From the NCBI GenBank assembly GCA_050288425.1, contig JBNKDU010000040.1, forward strand, positions 1 to 43,206: a stretch of 43,206 bases of DNA. The letters are read 5' to 3'. The DNA comes from JARRKU01 sp050288425. Lineage in GTDB: Bacteria; Desulfobacterota; Desulfobacteria; Desulfobacterales; Desulfosarcinaceae. The first letter of the stretch is position 1. Each line of letters begins with the position of its first letter. The translations under genes and the position numbers were made by a program. The notes under the pieces are model-generated. The model had not been told where the DNA came from, ran no database searches, and saw only the letters and a list, made by a program, of their open reading frames with translations. Shown here in pieces: positions 16,262 through 24,734 of the stretch.

Positions 16262-18561
16262 GGCCCGATCACCTCCATTCGATGGGCGTATGCGTTGTGT
16301 ATCCGGTAGCCCTTTTCAGTGGGGGTGTACTCCACCCAGAACGTGACGTTGTAAGGGGCGAAGGCGGCCTTGTAGCGGCCGCTGGGGGGATGAAATAGCC
16401 TCTCCCCGCCGGCTTCGGCATGTTCGACGACCTTCTGCAGGTCTTCCACCAGGATGCGGCGCCGATCCATTTGTTCGGCCACCTCCGGGGAAATCTCCAA
16501 TGCGATGGATCGATGGGCTTGCATTGCCGCGGGCACCTCCTGCCAGAGCTTCTGCAGCAGCCGCTCCTTGAGCCTGGCGCGGTTCTCCTGCCTCCGGGTC
16601 CAATCCGGACGCGGCCGCGAGGCGGGATCGGGAAACCGGGAATCCGGGAAGTAGAGATCCAGCAGGTGGATCACCCGCTTGCCACGGGCGGCCAGGTTGT
16701 CCCGGCACATGGCGCAATAGGCGATATAATCGGCATCGCTGCGTTCCGCCCGGCCACGGGCGACGGTCCCGGCCAGGTCGGGATTGGCATTCTGCATCAA
16801 TCCGCCGAATCCGCAGCACTCCGTGTATTCCTTGCCCAACGACAATTCCGCGATTTCCAGGCCGCAACCGTCGATCAGCCGGCGTACGCATTCCCGCATC
16901 TCCTCCTCGTGGCGGGCGGTGCAGGGATCATGAACGGCCAGGGCCGGCCTCGAACCCGCGGTCGCCACGGCCGGGGGATATGCTTCCAGCACCGGCCAAA
17001 GAGAGACCGCCGGGATTCGGGGCAGATGGTCCTTGAACATGCGGATGCAGGTGGAACAGGCCAGGATCATCCGCGGCCGCCCCAGGGTCTCCCATTGCGC
17101 CTGGATATTCGCCGCCTGGTCCTCAAGAGATTTTTTCCGGCCGGCCCAATGGGCGGGGGCCCCGCAACAGCCCAGCATCAAACCCACCCCTTCGGCCACG
17201 TTGGACCGCAGATGGTCGTACACCTTTTCCACTTGTCCCGGTGAGGATGCGCTCAGCTGGCACCCGGGAAAGAACAGATGGGAACTGGCCGCATGGCCGG
17301 GCTGGTGCCGGGCCAGGGCGAACCGGTCGCTCTGGCTGAAAGCCATGTCCGCCAGGGCGAACTCGTGGGCCGAAGGCGGCATCTTGCCTTTGTCCACCAT
17401 GGTCCGGCGGGCTTGCAGACAGAGCTCCTGCATGGCGAAGTCGTTGGGACAGACCTGCTCGCAAAGGCCGCACAGGCTGCAGGAGTTGATCAGCCGGTTG
17501 GCCTTGTGTTCGCCCATGACGATGGAAAGGTTGTTGTAGACTTCCCGGGCATACTTCCTGGGATAAGCGCCGAATTTCTCCAGGTAGGAGCAAACTTTGA
17601 CGCATTCCATACATTCGCACCGCAGGCAGCGCTTCGCTTCGGCCCGGGCTTCGGATGGGGAATATCCGGCGGTTTCATCGGCCGCGGAAACAGGCGGCAG
17701 CGGGGAGACATCGGCCAGGCTGGTGAAAAGCCGGGTTTCGAAGGGGCCTTCCTTTTCGCGGCCGGCGGTCAGGGAAACGGTTTGCAGAAAACGGTCGATG
17801 GAGATGGCGGCCCAACGGCCTTCGGCGGCCTGCCACACCGGAGAATGGCGCCCGCCGCCCGCGAAGACCGCGGCATGGCCCGTCTGCCGGGTCCGGGCGT
17901 CGGTCCGGACGGTGCCGTCCTCATCGCGGTGGAGATCCCATCCCCGGCCGCCGACCCCATCCAGGCCCAGGTAGACGGCATCGAAGGTCTGCCGGCAGAG
18001 ACCGGCAAACTCCCTCGAATCCGGGTCCTTGCCGGATTCGAAGCAGATCCCCTTGCGGGTCAACGCCTCGATCTCGTCATCGATCACTTCCGGGGGCAGA
18101 AGTCCAGGGTCCCATCTACGCAAAGGGGCCCCGGGACGTTCGGCGGCTTCGAAGACTGTGACCGCATACCCTTTGCCGGCCAGGTCGCCGGCCGCGGCCA
18201 GGCTGCTCAGCCCGCTGCCCGCCACGGCCACCTTTTTCCCCTTGGCCGGCATGGGCGGGATGCGGATTGCCGGCGGGTCGGTCTTTACGCAGGCGCGCTC
18301 CAATGCGCCGATGCGAATGGCACCGCCGGCCTCCGACCGCTTGCAATCCTTTTCACAGGGGGCATCGCAGATGCGTCCCAGGATCCCGGCCACCGGCATA
18401 TAGCGGCGCAGGACCTTCCAGCCATCCTCCCAGCGCCCCTCTCCGATGTGCCCTGCCAGGGCGCGCCCGTCCACGTGCAAGGGACAGGCGGCGGTACACC
18501 GGGGCGGCTCTTCCTGAATGCAGCGCGACTCCAGCCCGCGCAATTCCTCTTGGTCCATCAT
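16258..18561 (-). CDS. Pyridine-nucleotide oxidoreductase with dicluster and CCG (HdrB-like) domains
   Basis: The protein has 767 residues from ATGATG at 18561/18558 after GGGAG. Domain order is as follows. First is an N-terminal dicluster-binding domain with Cys spacing as in glutamate synthase small subunit (CTAACPLH, CDAPCEKDC). Next is an FAD/NAD(P) fold with VAGSGLSSLAAAG. A pair of 4Fe-4S motifs follows (CLRCECMECVKVC, CSLCGLCEQVC). Two HdrB-type CCG regions come next (GCQLS...LGCCGAPAHWAG...CSTC and DPCTARH...CCGFGG...CAMC). A 120-residue tail ends the protein. It should connect NAD(P)H with a thiol/disulfide or low-potential carrier. By position it is the likely electron partner of Mop and the small zinc-ribbon protein. 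Confidence 0.9.
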   Translation of the reverse strand: MMDQEELRGLESRCIQEEPPRCTAACPLHVDGRALAGHIGEGRWEDGWKVLRRYMPVAGILGRICDAPCEKDCKRSEAGGAIRIGALERACVKTDPPAIRIPPMPAKGKKVAVAGSGLSSLAAAGDLAGKGYAVTVFEAAERPGAPLRRWDPGLLPPEVIDDEIEALTRKGICFESGKDPDSREFAGLCRQTFDAVYLGLDGVGGRGWDLHRDEDGTVRTDARTRQTGHAAVFAGGGRHSPVWQAAEGRWAAISIDRFLQTVSLTAGREKEGPFETRLFTSLADVSPLPPVSAADETAGYSPSEARAEAKRCLRCECMECVKVCSYLEKFGAYPRKYAREVYNNLSIVMGEHKANRLINSCSLCGLCEQVCPNDFAMQELCLQARRTMVDKGKMPPSAHEFALADMAFSQSDRFALARHQPGHAASSHLFFPGCQLSASSPGQVEKVYDHLRSNVAEGVGLMLGCCGAPAHWAGRKKSLEDQAANIQAQWETLGRPRMILACSTCIRMFKDHLPRIPAVSLWPVLEAYPPAVATAGSRPALAVHDPCTARHEEEMRECVRRLIDGCGLEIAELSLGKEYTECCGFGGLMQNANPDLAGTVARGRAERSDADYIAYCAMCRDNLAARGKRVIHLLDLYFPDSRFPDPASRPRPDWTRRQENRARLKERLLQKLWQEVPAAMQAHRSIALEISPEVAEQMDRRRILVEDLQKVVEHAEAGGERLFHPPSGRYKAAFAPYNVTFWVEYTPTEKGYRIHNAYAHRMEVIGP

Positions 18562-18623
18562 GCTCCCATCCCTGGTCCGACGGCTTGTGCCTGCGAACCC
18601 CGAGTCTTCCCTGGCCAACTGTT

Positions 18624-18660
18624 GCAAAGGCGAATCCCTGACCAGGGGATTCGCCTTTGC
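18624..18660 (-). terminator. Strong intercistronic hairpin between mop and the oxidoreductase gene
   Basis: GCAAAGGCGAATCCC (18624-18638) and GGGATTCGCCTTTGC (18646-18660) form a perfect 15-bp stem. It sits 78 bases after the mop stop and 63 bases before the next ATG. No T-run follows on the minus strand, so it may be a 3'-stabilising element or partial terminator that makes mop mRNA more abundant than the downstream genes. Confidence 0.5.
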
Positions 18661-18738
18661 CTTTCCAGGAGGTAATCAGGTAATGAACACCTCTCATGCC
18701 TACAAACGCGGGGTCATCGCCCGCGATTCGCGCCGGTC

Positions 18739-21459
18739 CTATTTCATCGCCGCCAATACTTTTTCCGGAAGCGCCGGCAGGCTCCTGACGCGGACTCCGG
18801 TGGCATCGGCGATGGCGTTGACGACGGCCACATGGGTGGACGTAAGGGGCAGCTCGCCCACGCCGGCGGCGCCGAAGGGACCATCCGGGCGGGGGCTTTC
18901 GATATAATGGATTTCCATCTTGTCCGGGATGTCCTTGGCATAGGGGATGCCGCAGGCCTTGAGGGAGGTGTGTTTCTTCAGGTCCTCGAAATCCTCGGAC
19001 AGGGCCAGGCCGATGCCCTGGGCGATGCCGCCGTACATCTGGCCATCGACGGCCAGCCGGCTGTTGATCTTGCCCACGTCGGCGATGGCGGTGTATCCCT
19101 CCACCGTGGTTTTTCCGGTCTTGGTTTCCACGGCCACCTCGGCCATGAACAGGCCGTACATGTAAGTGCAGAAGGGATTGCCCTGGGCGGTCTCCATGTC
19201 GCAGGCGGTACACATGGATGAGGTCCAGTTGCCCGTATAGCTCAAGGGAATTTTCTCGGCCTTCATTTCATCGTAGGTGCGATAGCTTCCATCGGATTTC
19301 TTCATGGCGTTGACCAGCATCTGGCAGCCATTGATGATGGCGTTGCCGGTGACCACCTGCTGGCGGCTGCCGCCGGAAGGACCGCTGTTGGGGGTGACGC
19401 CCGTATCGTTCATCACCAGCTTGATCTGGTCCGGTTTCAATCCCAGGGGTTTCAGGGCCTCGTGGGCCGTACCCAGGGTCCCGATGTCCGCGCCCTGACC
19501 GTGGTCTTCCCAGGAATTGTACACCGTCACCGTGTTGTCGGGGTTGAGTTCCACCCTGATCTCGGAGGCGTCCGCGCCGTCGAGGCCGCAGCCGTAGATA
19601 CCCAGGGAGATCCCCACGCCTTTTTTCACCTGGCCGTTGGAGGCCGCCTTGGCCTTATCCTTGGCCTTCTTGTAGAGGGGACGCATTTTTGCCACCATTT
19701 CGGCGAAGGGATAGACCTCCGGCGGCTGCCCGGTGGGGGTGGTGTCCCCCTTTTTGTACATGTTGATGGCGCGCAGTTCCAGTGGATCCATGCCCATTTT
19801 CCGGGCCAGTTCATCCATCAGGCTCTCGCTGGCCAGAAAGCTCTGGGGGGATCCATAGGCCCTGAACGCCGAACCCCAGGCGTGGTTGGTGGCCACGGTG
19901 CGGCCGGTGCCGCGGATGTTGGGGATGCCGTAGCCGGCTCCGATGAACTGGGCGCCGCGCATGGTGAGCAAGTCGCCGAATTCGGAGTAGGGGCCGTGGT
20001 CCACGCTCCAGTCGCTTTCCATGGCGAGCAGCTTGCCCTTGTCATCGGCCCCGAGTTTGAGCTTGACGAAGAAGGGGGAGCGTTTGCCGGTGTAGGTGAT
20101 ATGCTGGAAGTAGTTGTAGCAGAGATAGACCGGTTTGCCGGTGGCCATGCAGGCGACCCCCAGCAGGGCTTCCATGGTGGGGCTGAACTTGTACCCGAAG
20201 GTGCCGCCCGTGGGGTTCTGCACCAGGCGCAGTTTTTCGGGCTCGATTCCCAGGCCCGGCGCGATCATGGCGTGGTGCAGATGGATGCCGATGCTCTTGG
20301 AATGGATATTGAGAACCCCCTCGTTGTCCATGAAGGCAAGCCCCACGTCCGGTTCCATGGTCAGGTGGGGCTGTCTTTGGAGATAGTATTCGCCTTCCAC
20401 CACGTGGGCTGCCTTGGCCATCAGCGGGGCGGTCTCTTCGCCCTTCTTGATGGGGATCTCGTAATAGACATTGGGGGTGCCGGGATGGATCTCCATGGCG
20501 TCGTCGGCCATGGCCGCCGGAGCGCTCATATAGGACGGCAGCACCTCCAGCTCTACTTTGACTTTTTCGGCGGCGGCGTGGGCCTGTTCCTTGGTTTCGG
20601 CACAGACGATGGCGATGGCGTCGCCGAACTGGTAGATTTTCTTGTCGCACAGGATCGGCCGGTCCCAGCCGTCCCCTTTGTTGGTGGGGAAGGTGATCAG
20701 CCCGGTAATGCGGTTCTTGCCCTTGACATCCTTATGGGTCACCACCTTGACCACGCCGGGCATCTTCTCGGCGGCGCTGGTATCGATGGCCTTGATGTTG
20801 GCATGGGGTACTTGGGCCTGGACCAGGGCCAATTGCAGCGTTCCCTCGGGCATTTTGCTGCCCAGGTCGGCGCCGTAATTCATGGTGCCGGTGGCCTTGG
20901 CCACGGAGGTGGGACGCGGATGCCGGGTGCCCCAGACATCGCCGCCGGCCGGCGCCTTGTAAAGCAGTTGTTCGGCTTTCATCTCTCCGCGCAGGACCTT
21001 GGCCGCATCCATCACGGCGTCCACGATCTGCCGGTACCCGGTGCAGCGGCAGGCATTGCGGTATTTGTTGAACCACTCGCGCACATCTTCCCGGGTGGGG
21101 TTCGGTTTTTCGTCCAGCAAGGCTTTGGCCGATACGATAAAACCCGGCGTGCAGAAACCGCACTGGATGGCACCGTGGACGATAAAGGCCAACTGCAGCG
21201 GATGCATGTGGCGGGGGGTGCCCACCCCTTCGATGGTGGTGACCGATGCCCCCGGGGCCACTTTGGACATCTTGGTGACGCAGGAACGCACCAGTTTGTT
21301 GTCGAGGATCACATTGCAGCAGCCACATTGTGCTTCACCGCAGCCGATTTTGGTGCCGGTCAGGCCGAGCTGGCCGCGCAGCACGTTGGCCAGTGACTCC
21401 TCCGCCGGTGCCACGACGGTTACCTCGGTTCCGTTGATATGGATCATCTTCTTAATCAT
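18739..21459 (-). CDS. mop: Molybdenum aldehyde oxidoreductase (xanthine oxidase family, Mop)
   Basis: The protein has 906 residues, almost exactly the length of Desulfovibrio gigas Mop. The proximal and distal [2Fe-2S] clusters are ligated by C40, C45, C48, C60 and C100, C103, C137, C139, the same numbering as in that enzyme. The molybdopterin-cytosine-dinucleotide domains follow, including GGTFGYKFSPTMEALLG, GRTVATNHAWGSAFRAYGSPQ and the catalytic GVGELPL Glu near residue 870. There is no FAD domain. The enzyme oxidises aldehydes to carboxylic acids in the cytoplasm or periplasm (no signal peptide is seen). AGGAGGAGG precedes the ATG. It is second in its operon, after a MoeA-like gene and before its apparent electron partner; XdhC is encoded at the end. 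Confidence 0.96.
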   Translation of the reverse strand: MIKKMIHINGTEVTVVAPAEESLANVLRGQLGLTGTKIGCGEAQCGCCNVILDNKLVRSCVTKMSKVAPGASVTTIEGVGTPRHMHPLQLAFIVHGAIQCGFCTPGFIVSAKALLDEKPNPTREDVREWFNKYRNACRCTGYRQIVDAVMDAAKVLRGEMKAEQLLYKAPAGGDVWGTRHPRPTSVAKATGTMNYGADLGSKMPEGTLQLALVQAQVPHANIKAIDTSAAEKMPGVVKVVTHKDVKGKNRITGLITFPTNKGDGWDRPILCDKKIYQFGDAIAIVCAETKEQAHAAAEKVKVELEVLPSYMSAPAAMADDAMEIHPGTPNVYYEIPIKKGEETAPLMAKAAHVVEGEYYLQRQPHLTMEPDVGLAFMDNEGVLNIHSKSIGIHLHHAMIAPGLGIEPEKLRLVQNPTGGTFGYKFSPTMEALLGVACMATGKPVYLCYNYFQHITYTGKRSPFFVKLKLGADDKGKLLAMESDWSVDHGPYSEFGDLLTMRGAQFIGAGYGIPNIRGTGRTVATNHAWGSAFRAYGSPQSFLASESLMDELARKMGMDPLELRAINMYKKGDTTPTGQPPEVYPFAEMVAKMRPLYKKAKDKAKAASNGQVKKGVGISLGIYGCGLDGADASEIRVELNPDNTVTVYNSWEDHGQGADIGTLGTAHEALKPLGLKPDQIKLVMNDTGVTPNSGPSGGSRQQVVTGNAIINGCQMLVNAMKKSDGSYRTYDEMKAEKIPLSYTGNWTSSMCTACDMETAQGNPFCTYMYGLFMAEVAVETKTGKTTVEGYTAIADVGKINSRLAVDGQMYGGIAQGIGLALSEDFEDLKKHTSLKACGIPYAKDIPDKMEIHYIESPRPDGPFGAAGVGELPLTSTHVAVVNAIADATGVRVRSLPALPEKVLAAMK

Positions 21460-21526
21460 TTTACCTCCTCCTTTGTGTAATGGAACGATTCCTGGCGTTG
21501 ATTATCCGTGATTGCAAACCGGGTTT

Positions 21527-22552
21527 TCATACCTTGCCGAATGCGCACGCCGGATATCGGCATTCGGCACAGCCGACACAGAATCCCCCGTGCCCCAAGG
21601 CCACGATATCGTCCCGCCGGAGCCTTTCGCCGGCCAGCAACCGCGGGACGATCAGGTCGAAAATACTGGTGCGATGGTACATGACGCAGCCCGGCAGGCC
21701 GAGCACGGGAATATCGCCGATATATGCCAGCATGAACATCGCCCCTGGAAATGTGGGTGCGCCATAGGTCACCACTTCGGCGCCGGTGGACCGGATGCCG
21801 TCGGCGGTGCGGTCGTCCGGATCCACGGACATGCCGCCGGTGAGTACGATCATCCCGGCGCCTTCATCCACCAGCGACCGGACGGCCTTCACCGTCCGGT
21901 GGACGTCGTCGGAAACATAGATGTGGTTGACGATTCTGCTGCCCAGGGCTTTGAATTTCTTCTCCACAACGGGTCCGAAGCGGTCTCGGATCCGCCCCAA
22001 AAATACTTCGCTGCCGGTGACGATCATTCCCACGTCGAGTGCTTGAAACGGTTGGACGGCGATGAGGGGAGGGTGGCTGCGACATACCGCCTCGGCATCG
22101 GCCACCAGCCCTTCGGCGACCACCAGGGGGATCACCCGGGTCCCGGCCACCGGCTGCCCTGCCTCCACGCGATGGTTGCCGTGCACGGTGGCAAAGACCA
22201 CGTCCTGGATGGCATTGAGCCGGTTCAGGGCCGGTACATCCACTTTCAGCAACCCCGGATATTCGGTGATCAGGTTGACGCGACCTTCGGCGGGCACGCT
22301 CATCTTCAGACCCGGACCGGCCGCCGCCGCCGCGATGCGCCGGGCGGCCACGTCTTCATGGATCTGGTGGGAAGACAACTCGAGAACGTAAATATGGGCC
22401 TTGCCCATGTCGAGCAACGCTTCGACGTCCTGTTCCCGGACGATATGACCTTTTTTAAACCCCGGCCCCTTGGTTTGGCCCGGCACGATGCGTGTAACGT
22501 CATGGGCCAGTACACAGCCGATGGCCTGGCGGATAGGCAATGAGTGCATCAT
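21527..22552 (-). CDS. MoeA-like molybdopterin-binding protein with C-terminal Cys cluster
   Basis: The protein has 341 residues. It contains a MoCF/MogA-MoeA-like domain: VGMIVTGSEVFLGRIRDRFGP, then MIVLTGGMSVDPDDRTADGIR and GAPTFPGAMFMLAYIGDIPVLGLPGC, the molybdopterin-binding signature. It is shorter than MoeA (about 400), and the C-terminal MoeA domain is replaced by a short tail with CVGCAECRYPAC (CxxCxxCxxxxC), suggesting a metal or FeS site. It probably delivers or inserts metal into the cofactor for Mop, encoded 67 bases downstream. There is no Shine-Dalgarno sequence before ATGATG; the second ATG (22549) may be the true start of a leaderless message. Confidence 0.88.
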   Translation of the reverse strand: MMHSLPIRQAIGCVLAHDVTRIVPGQTKGPGFKKGHIVREQDVEALLDMGKAHIYVLELSSHQIHEDVAARRIAAAAAGPGLKMSVPAEGRVNLITEYPGLLKVDVPALNRLNAIQDVVFATVHGNHRVEAGQPVAGTRVIPLVVAEGLVADAEAVCRSHPPLIAVQPFQALDVGMIVTGSEVFLGRIRDRFGPVVEKKFKALGSRIVNHIYVSDDVHRTVKAVRSLVDEGAGMIVLTGGMSVDPDDRTADGIRSTGAEVVTYGAPTFPGAMFMLAYIGDIPVLGLPGCVMYHRTSIFDLIVPRLLAGERLRRDDIVALGHGGFCVGCAECRYPACAFGKV

Positions 22553-22554
22553 TT

Positions 22555-22583
22555 ATTATATCAATTCCGATATGACACAAGAA
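22555..22583 (-). promoter_or_regulatory. Candidate promoter giving a leaderless moeA-like/mop message
   Basis: On the minus strand a perfect TATAAT (22555-22560) ends two bases before ATGATG, with a weak -35 TTCTTG (22578-22583) at 17 bases. A start six bases after the -10 would fall on the A of the second ATG (22549). This agrees with the absence of a Shine-Dalgarno sequence. The -35 match is poor, as in activator-dependent promoters. Confidence 0.3.
22558..22573. promoter_or_regulatory. Candidate operator ATATC-n6-GATAT
   Basis: A perfect 5-bp dyad, ATATC and GATAT separated by six bases, overlaps the candidate -10 box of the mop operon. Another ATATC follows ten bases later (22584-22588). 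A ModE-like regulator is encoded divergently 300 bases away and is the natural candidate to bind here. The sequence is not the Escherichia coli ModE consensus. Confidence 0.3.
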
Positions 22584-22714
22584 ATATCGCGGTTATCATT
22601 CCAATCAACGAATTTCGCATTTGTCATCCATCGACGCCTATGAGTTGACTATTTGCTGGAATATGGTCTTTATTGAATCGATTCTCGAATGCGGTATGAA
22701 GCAATTAGCATACA

Positions 22715-22727
22715 ACATATATTATGT
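22715..22727. promoter_or_regulatory. Candidate operator ACATA-TAT-TATGT
   Basis: A perfect 5-bp dyad with a 3-base centre lies in the AT-rich middle of the divergent region between the MoeA-like and ModE-like genes. A palindrome GAGGGATCCCTC is at 22784-22795. The whole region 22553-22866 carries no gene. A second possible regulatory site for the divergent promoters is the simplest reading, but dyads this short occur by chance in AT-rich DNA. Confidence 0.25.
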
Positions 22728-22866
22728 CAAACATGATATAAGAAGAAAGGCAAATATTTCCACCCTGCCGAAAAAGAAGTACTGAGGGATCCCTCGGATG
22801 AGGATGTGCCGCACGCTTCGAGGGCACGGGGCCGATTGGGACTGCCGACCCCAAGAAGGAAGATAA

Positions 22867-23376
22867 TTGCCACACCGTGCGGAGAAGTTCTACATGACCG
22901 GATATCTGACGGCGAATTGCTTGATCGACAAAGAATTGTCTGTTAAAGTCGGTTTTCGTCAGTTGGAAGATAAACCGAGAATAACAGCTTTACTGCTCCA
23001 ATCCGAGAACCGGACTTATCGCCAAATGAAAGCTCAAGAGACGGATTTTTTCGTACGCTCCAAAATCTGGATCGAAGATTCCAGAGGCAAGGTGATATTC
23101 GGCCTGGGTCGCTATCGGATCCTGGACGCCGTCAGCCGTACCGGATCCATGAATGCAGCCGCCAAGGAGTTGCGCATGAGCTACCGCGCGGTCTGGATGC
23201 GGGTTCGCAGTTCGGAAAAACGAATCGGCAAACCGCTCATTGCCAGGGAGGGCAAAGGATCGTGCCTGACCCCCTTTGCCGAAAGCCTGATGAAACAGTA
23301 TCGAAGGCTTCTGTCCGTCGTGCAGGCGGAAACCGATGAGGTCTACCAAAACCTGATAAGCGATCATCTGGAATAA
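22867..23376 (+). CDS. ModE-like winged-helix transcriptional regulator
   Basis: The C-terminal 115 residues match the ModE N-terminal (LysR-type) DNA-binding domain: ILDAVSRTGSMNAAAKELR, MSYRAVWMRVRSSEKRIGK, then PLIAREGKGSCLTPF. There is no molbindin (TOBE) domain, so it probably senses its ligand differently or only through partner proteins. The start is uncertain. A TTG at 22867 has a good GAAGGAAG site, an ATG at 22894 has GGAG, and an ATG at 23026 lacks a ribosome-binding site but begins just before the conserved domain. The N-terminal extension is not typical of the family. It is divergent from the mop operon and is likely to regulate it in response to molybdenum, molybdopterin or aldehyde metabolism. 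Confidence 0.8.
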   Translation: MPHRAEKFYMTGYLTANCLIDKELSVKVGFRQLEDKPRITALLLQSENRTYRQMKAQETDFFVRSKIWIEDSRGKVIFGLGRYRILDAVSRTGSMNAAAKELRMSYRAVWMRVRSSEKRIGKPLIAREGKGSCLTPFAESLMKQYRRLLSVVQAETDEVYQNLISDHLE

Positions 23377-23619
23377 TCCGTATTGATCTAAAAACGGAGA
23401 TTCGCTAAAGTCATCTTCGATGCTCATTGCGATAACGGAACCGCAACGGAAAGGCTGCGGCGAAATAGATCTCCCGTGGTCGGCGTATGATCCGCGCCGG
23501 CCGTACGCCTGCGATTTTTACCATCTGCCTCCTGCCTGCAATTTCCCTCAAGATTTCTCATCAAGTTCCGATCCTTATCAAGAGATGGAAGCCTTCAACC
23601 GTTAACAGGGAGACCCGGG

Positions 23620-24729
23620 ATGAGAGATTTTTTTCCAGCCAAGGTTATGCATGCAGGCGTATTTCTGTTGATCACCCTGTTTGCCATGGTTGCGATCGTG
23701 CAGGCCGGCAAGCAATGGTATCCTTATCCGGTGGAGCTGTCCTCTCCGCAGGGGACCTCCCAGGGGAGAGACCAGGTGATCGATTATACCCCCCTGGAGA
23801 AGGCCGCACGGGACTGGTCCGTTTGCGCCGTGTTTCCGCATATGAAAGATTCCTACTGGCTGGCGGTGAACTTCGGGCTGGCCAGCGAGGCGAAACGCAT
23901 GGGGGTCCAGATGCGTCTCTATGAAGCCGGGGGATACGACAACCTGCCGGTGCAGGTCCGGCAGATCGAAGAATGCACGGCGGCCGGCGCCGACGGCGTC
24001 ATCATCGGCGCCATCTCCTATAATGGACTGGATGAACTGGTGGCGCGGTTGCATGGACAGGGGGTGCCGGCGGTCGACCTGGTCAACGGCATGTCCTCGG
24101 ACGCGATTACGGCCCGTTCCCTGGTTTCCTTCGAGGAGATGGGGTTCCGGGCGGGCGAATACATCGCCCGTCTGCATCCCAAGGGCGGTCCTCCGGCAAA
24201 GGTGGCCTGGTTTCCCGGACCCCGGGCAGCCGGTTGGGTCCAGGACGGGGAGAAAGGATTTCGGCGCGCCCTGGGCGACAGCAATGCGGAGATCATCGCC
24301 GTTCACTACGGAGATACCGGCAGGACCGTCCAGGCGGCATTGATCCGGAAGGTGCTGGATGCAAGCATGGATGTCGATTATATCGCCGGCACGGCGGTAA
24401 CGGCAGGGGCGGCGGTGAAAATATTGCGTAGCCGCGGCTTGAGCAATCGCATCAAAGTCGTATCCTACTATTTTACGCCCGAGGTCTACCGCGAGATCAA
24501 ACGGGGTCACATCCTTTGTGCGCCCACGGATTCGCCGGTCATCCAGGGGCGAATCGCCGTGGACCAGATGGTGCGCATCCTGGAGCACAAGCCTTTTCAT
24601 GAGAAGGTGGGGCCCCATATCTATGTCATCGACAAGGATAATGTCGATTCGTTCGAACGCGATACCTCCCTCGCCCCCAGCGGTTTCCGGGCGACGTACG
24701 CAACCAATATTCGTTTGAAAGCCAACTGA
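23620..24729 (+). CDS. torT: TorT-like periplasmic binding protein
   Basis: The protein has 369 residues. A signal peptide covers residues 1-29 (AIVQA). The mature part is a type 1 periplasmic binding fold similar to TorT and ribose-binding proteins: AVFPHMKDSYWLAVNFGLA, QIEECTAAGADGVIIGAIS, VDLVNGM, PGPRAAGWVQDGEKGFRRA, GTAVTAGAAVKILR. In Escherichia coli TorT binds TMAO and presents it to the sensor kinase TorS. Here a hybrid kinase with a periplasmic domain starts five bases after the stop. A GGGAG ribosome-binding site precedes the ATG. TMAO reductase genes are not present, and the kinase sensor domain is CHASE-like rather than TorS-like, so the ligand may be different. Confidence 0.85.
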   Translation: MRDFFPAKVMHAGVFLLITLFAMVAIVQAGKQWYPYPVELSSPQGTSQGRDQVIDYTPLEKAARDWSVCAVFPHMKDSYWLAVNFGLASEAKRMGVQMRLYEAGGYDNLPVQVRQIEECTAAGADGVIIGAISYNGLDELVARLHGQGVPAVDLVNGMSSDAITARSLVSFEEMGFRAGEYIARLHPKGGPPAKVAWFPGPRAAGWVQDGEKGFRRALGDSNAEIIAVHYGDTGRTVQAALIRKVLDASMDVDYIAGTAVTAGAAVKILRSRGLSNRIKVVSYYFTPEVYREIKRGHILCAPTDSPVIQGRIAVDQMVRILEHKPFHEKVGPHIYVIDKDNVDSFERDTSLAPSGFRATYATNIRLKAN

Positions 24730-24734
24730 TCGTA

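Noticed and set aside
17278..18675. Plus-strand open frame of 465 codons
   Set aside because: It is antisense to the FeS/FAD oxidoreductase, whose cysteine motifs are intact; it is therefore a shadow.
19462..21396. Plus-strand open frame of 644 codons
   Set aside because: It lies entirely inside mop on the other strand; mop is certain from its cluster ligands and length.
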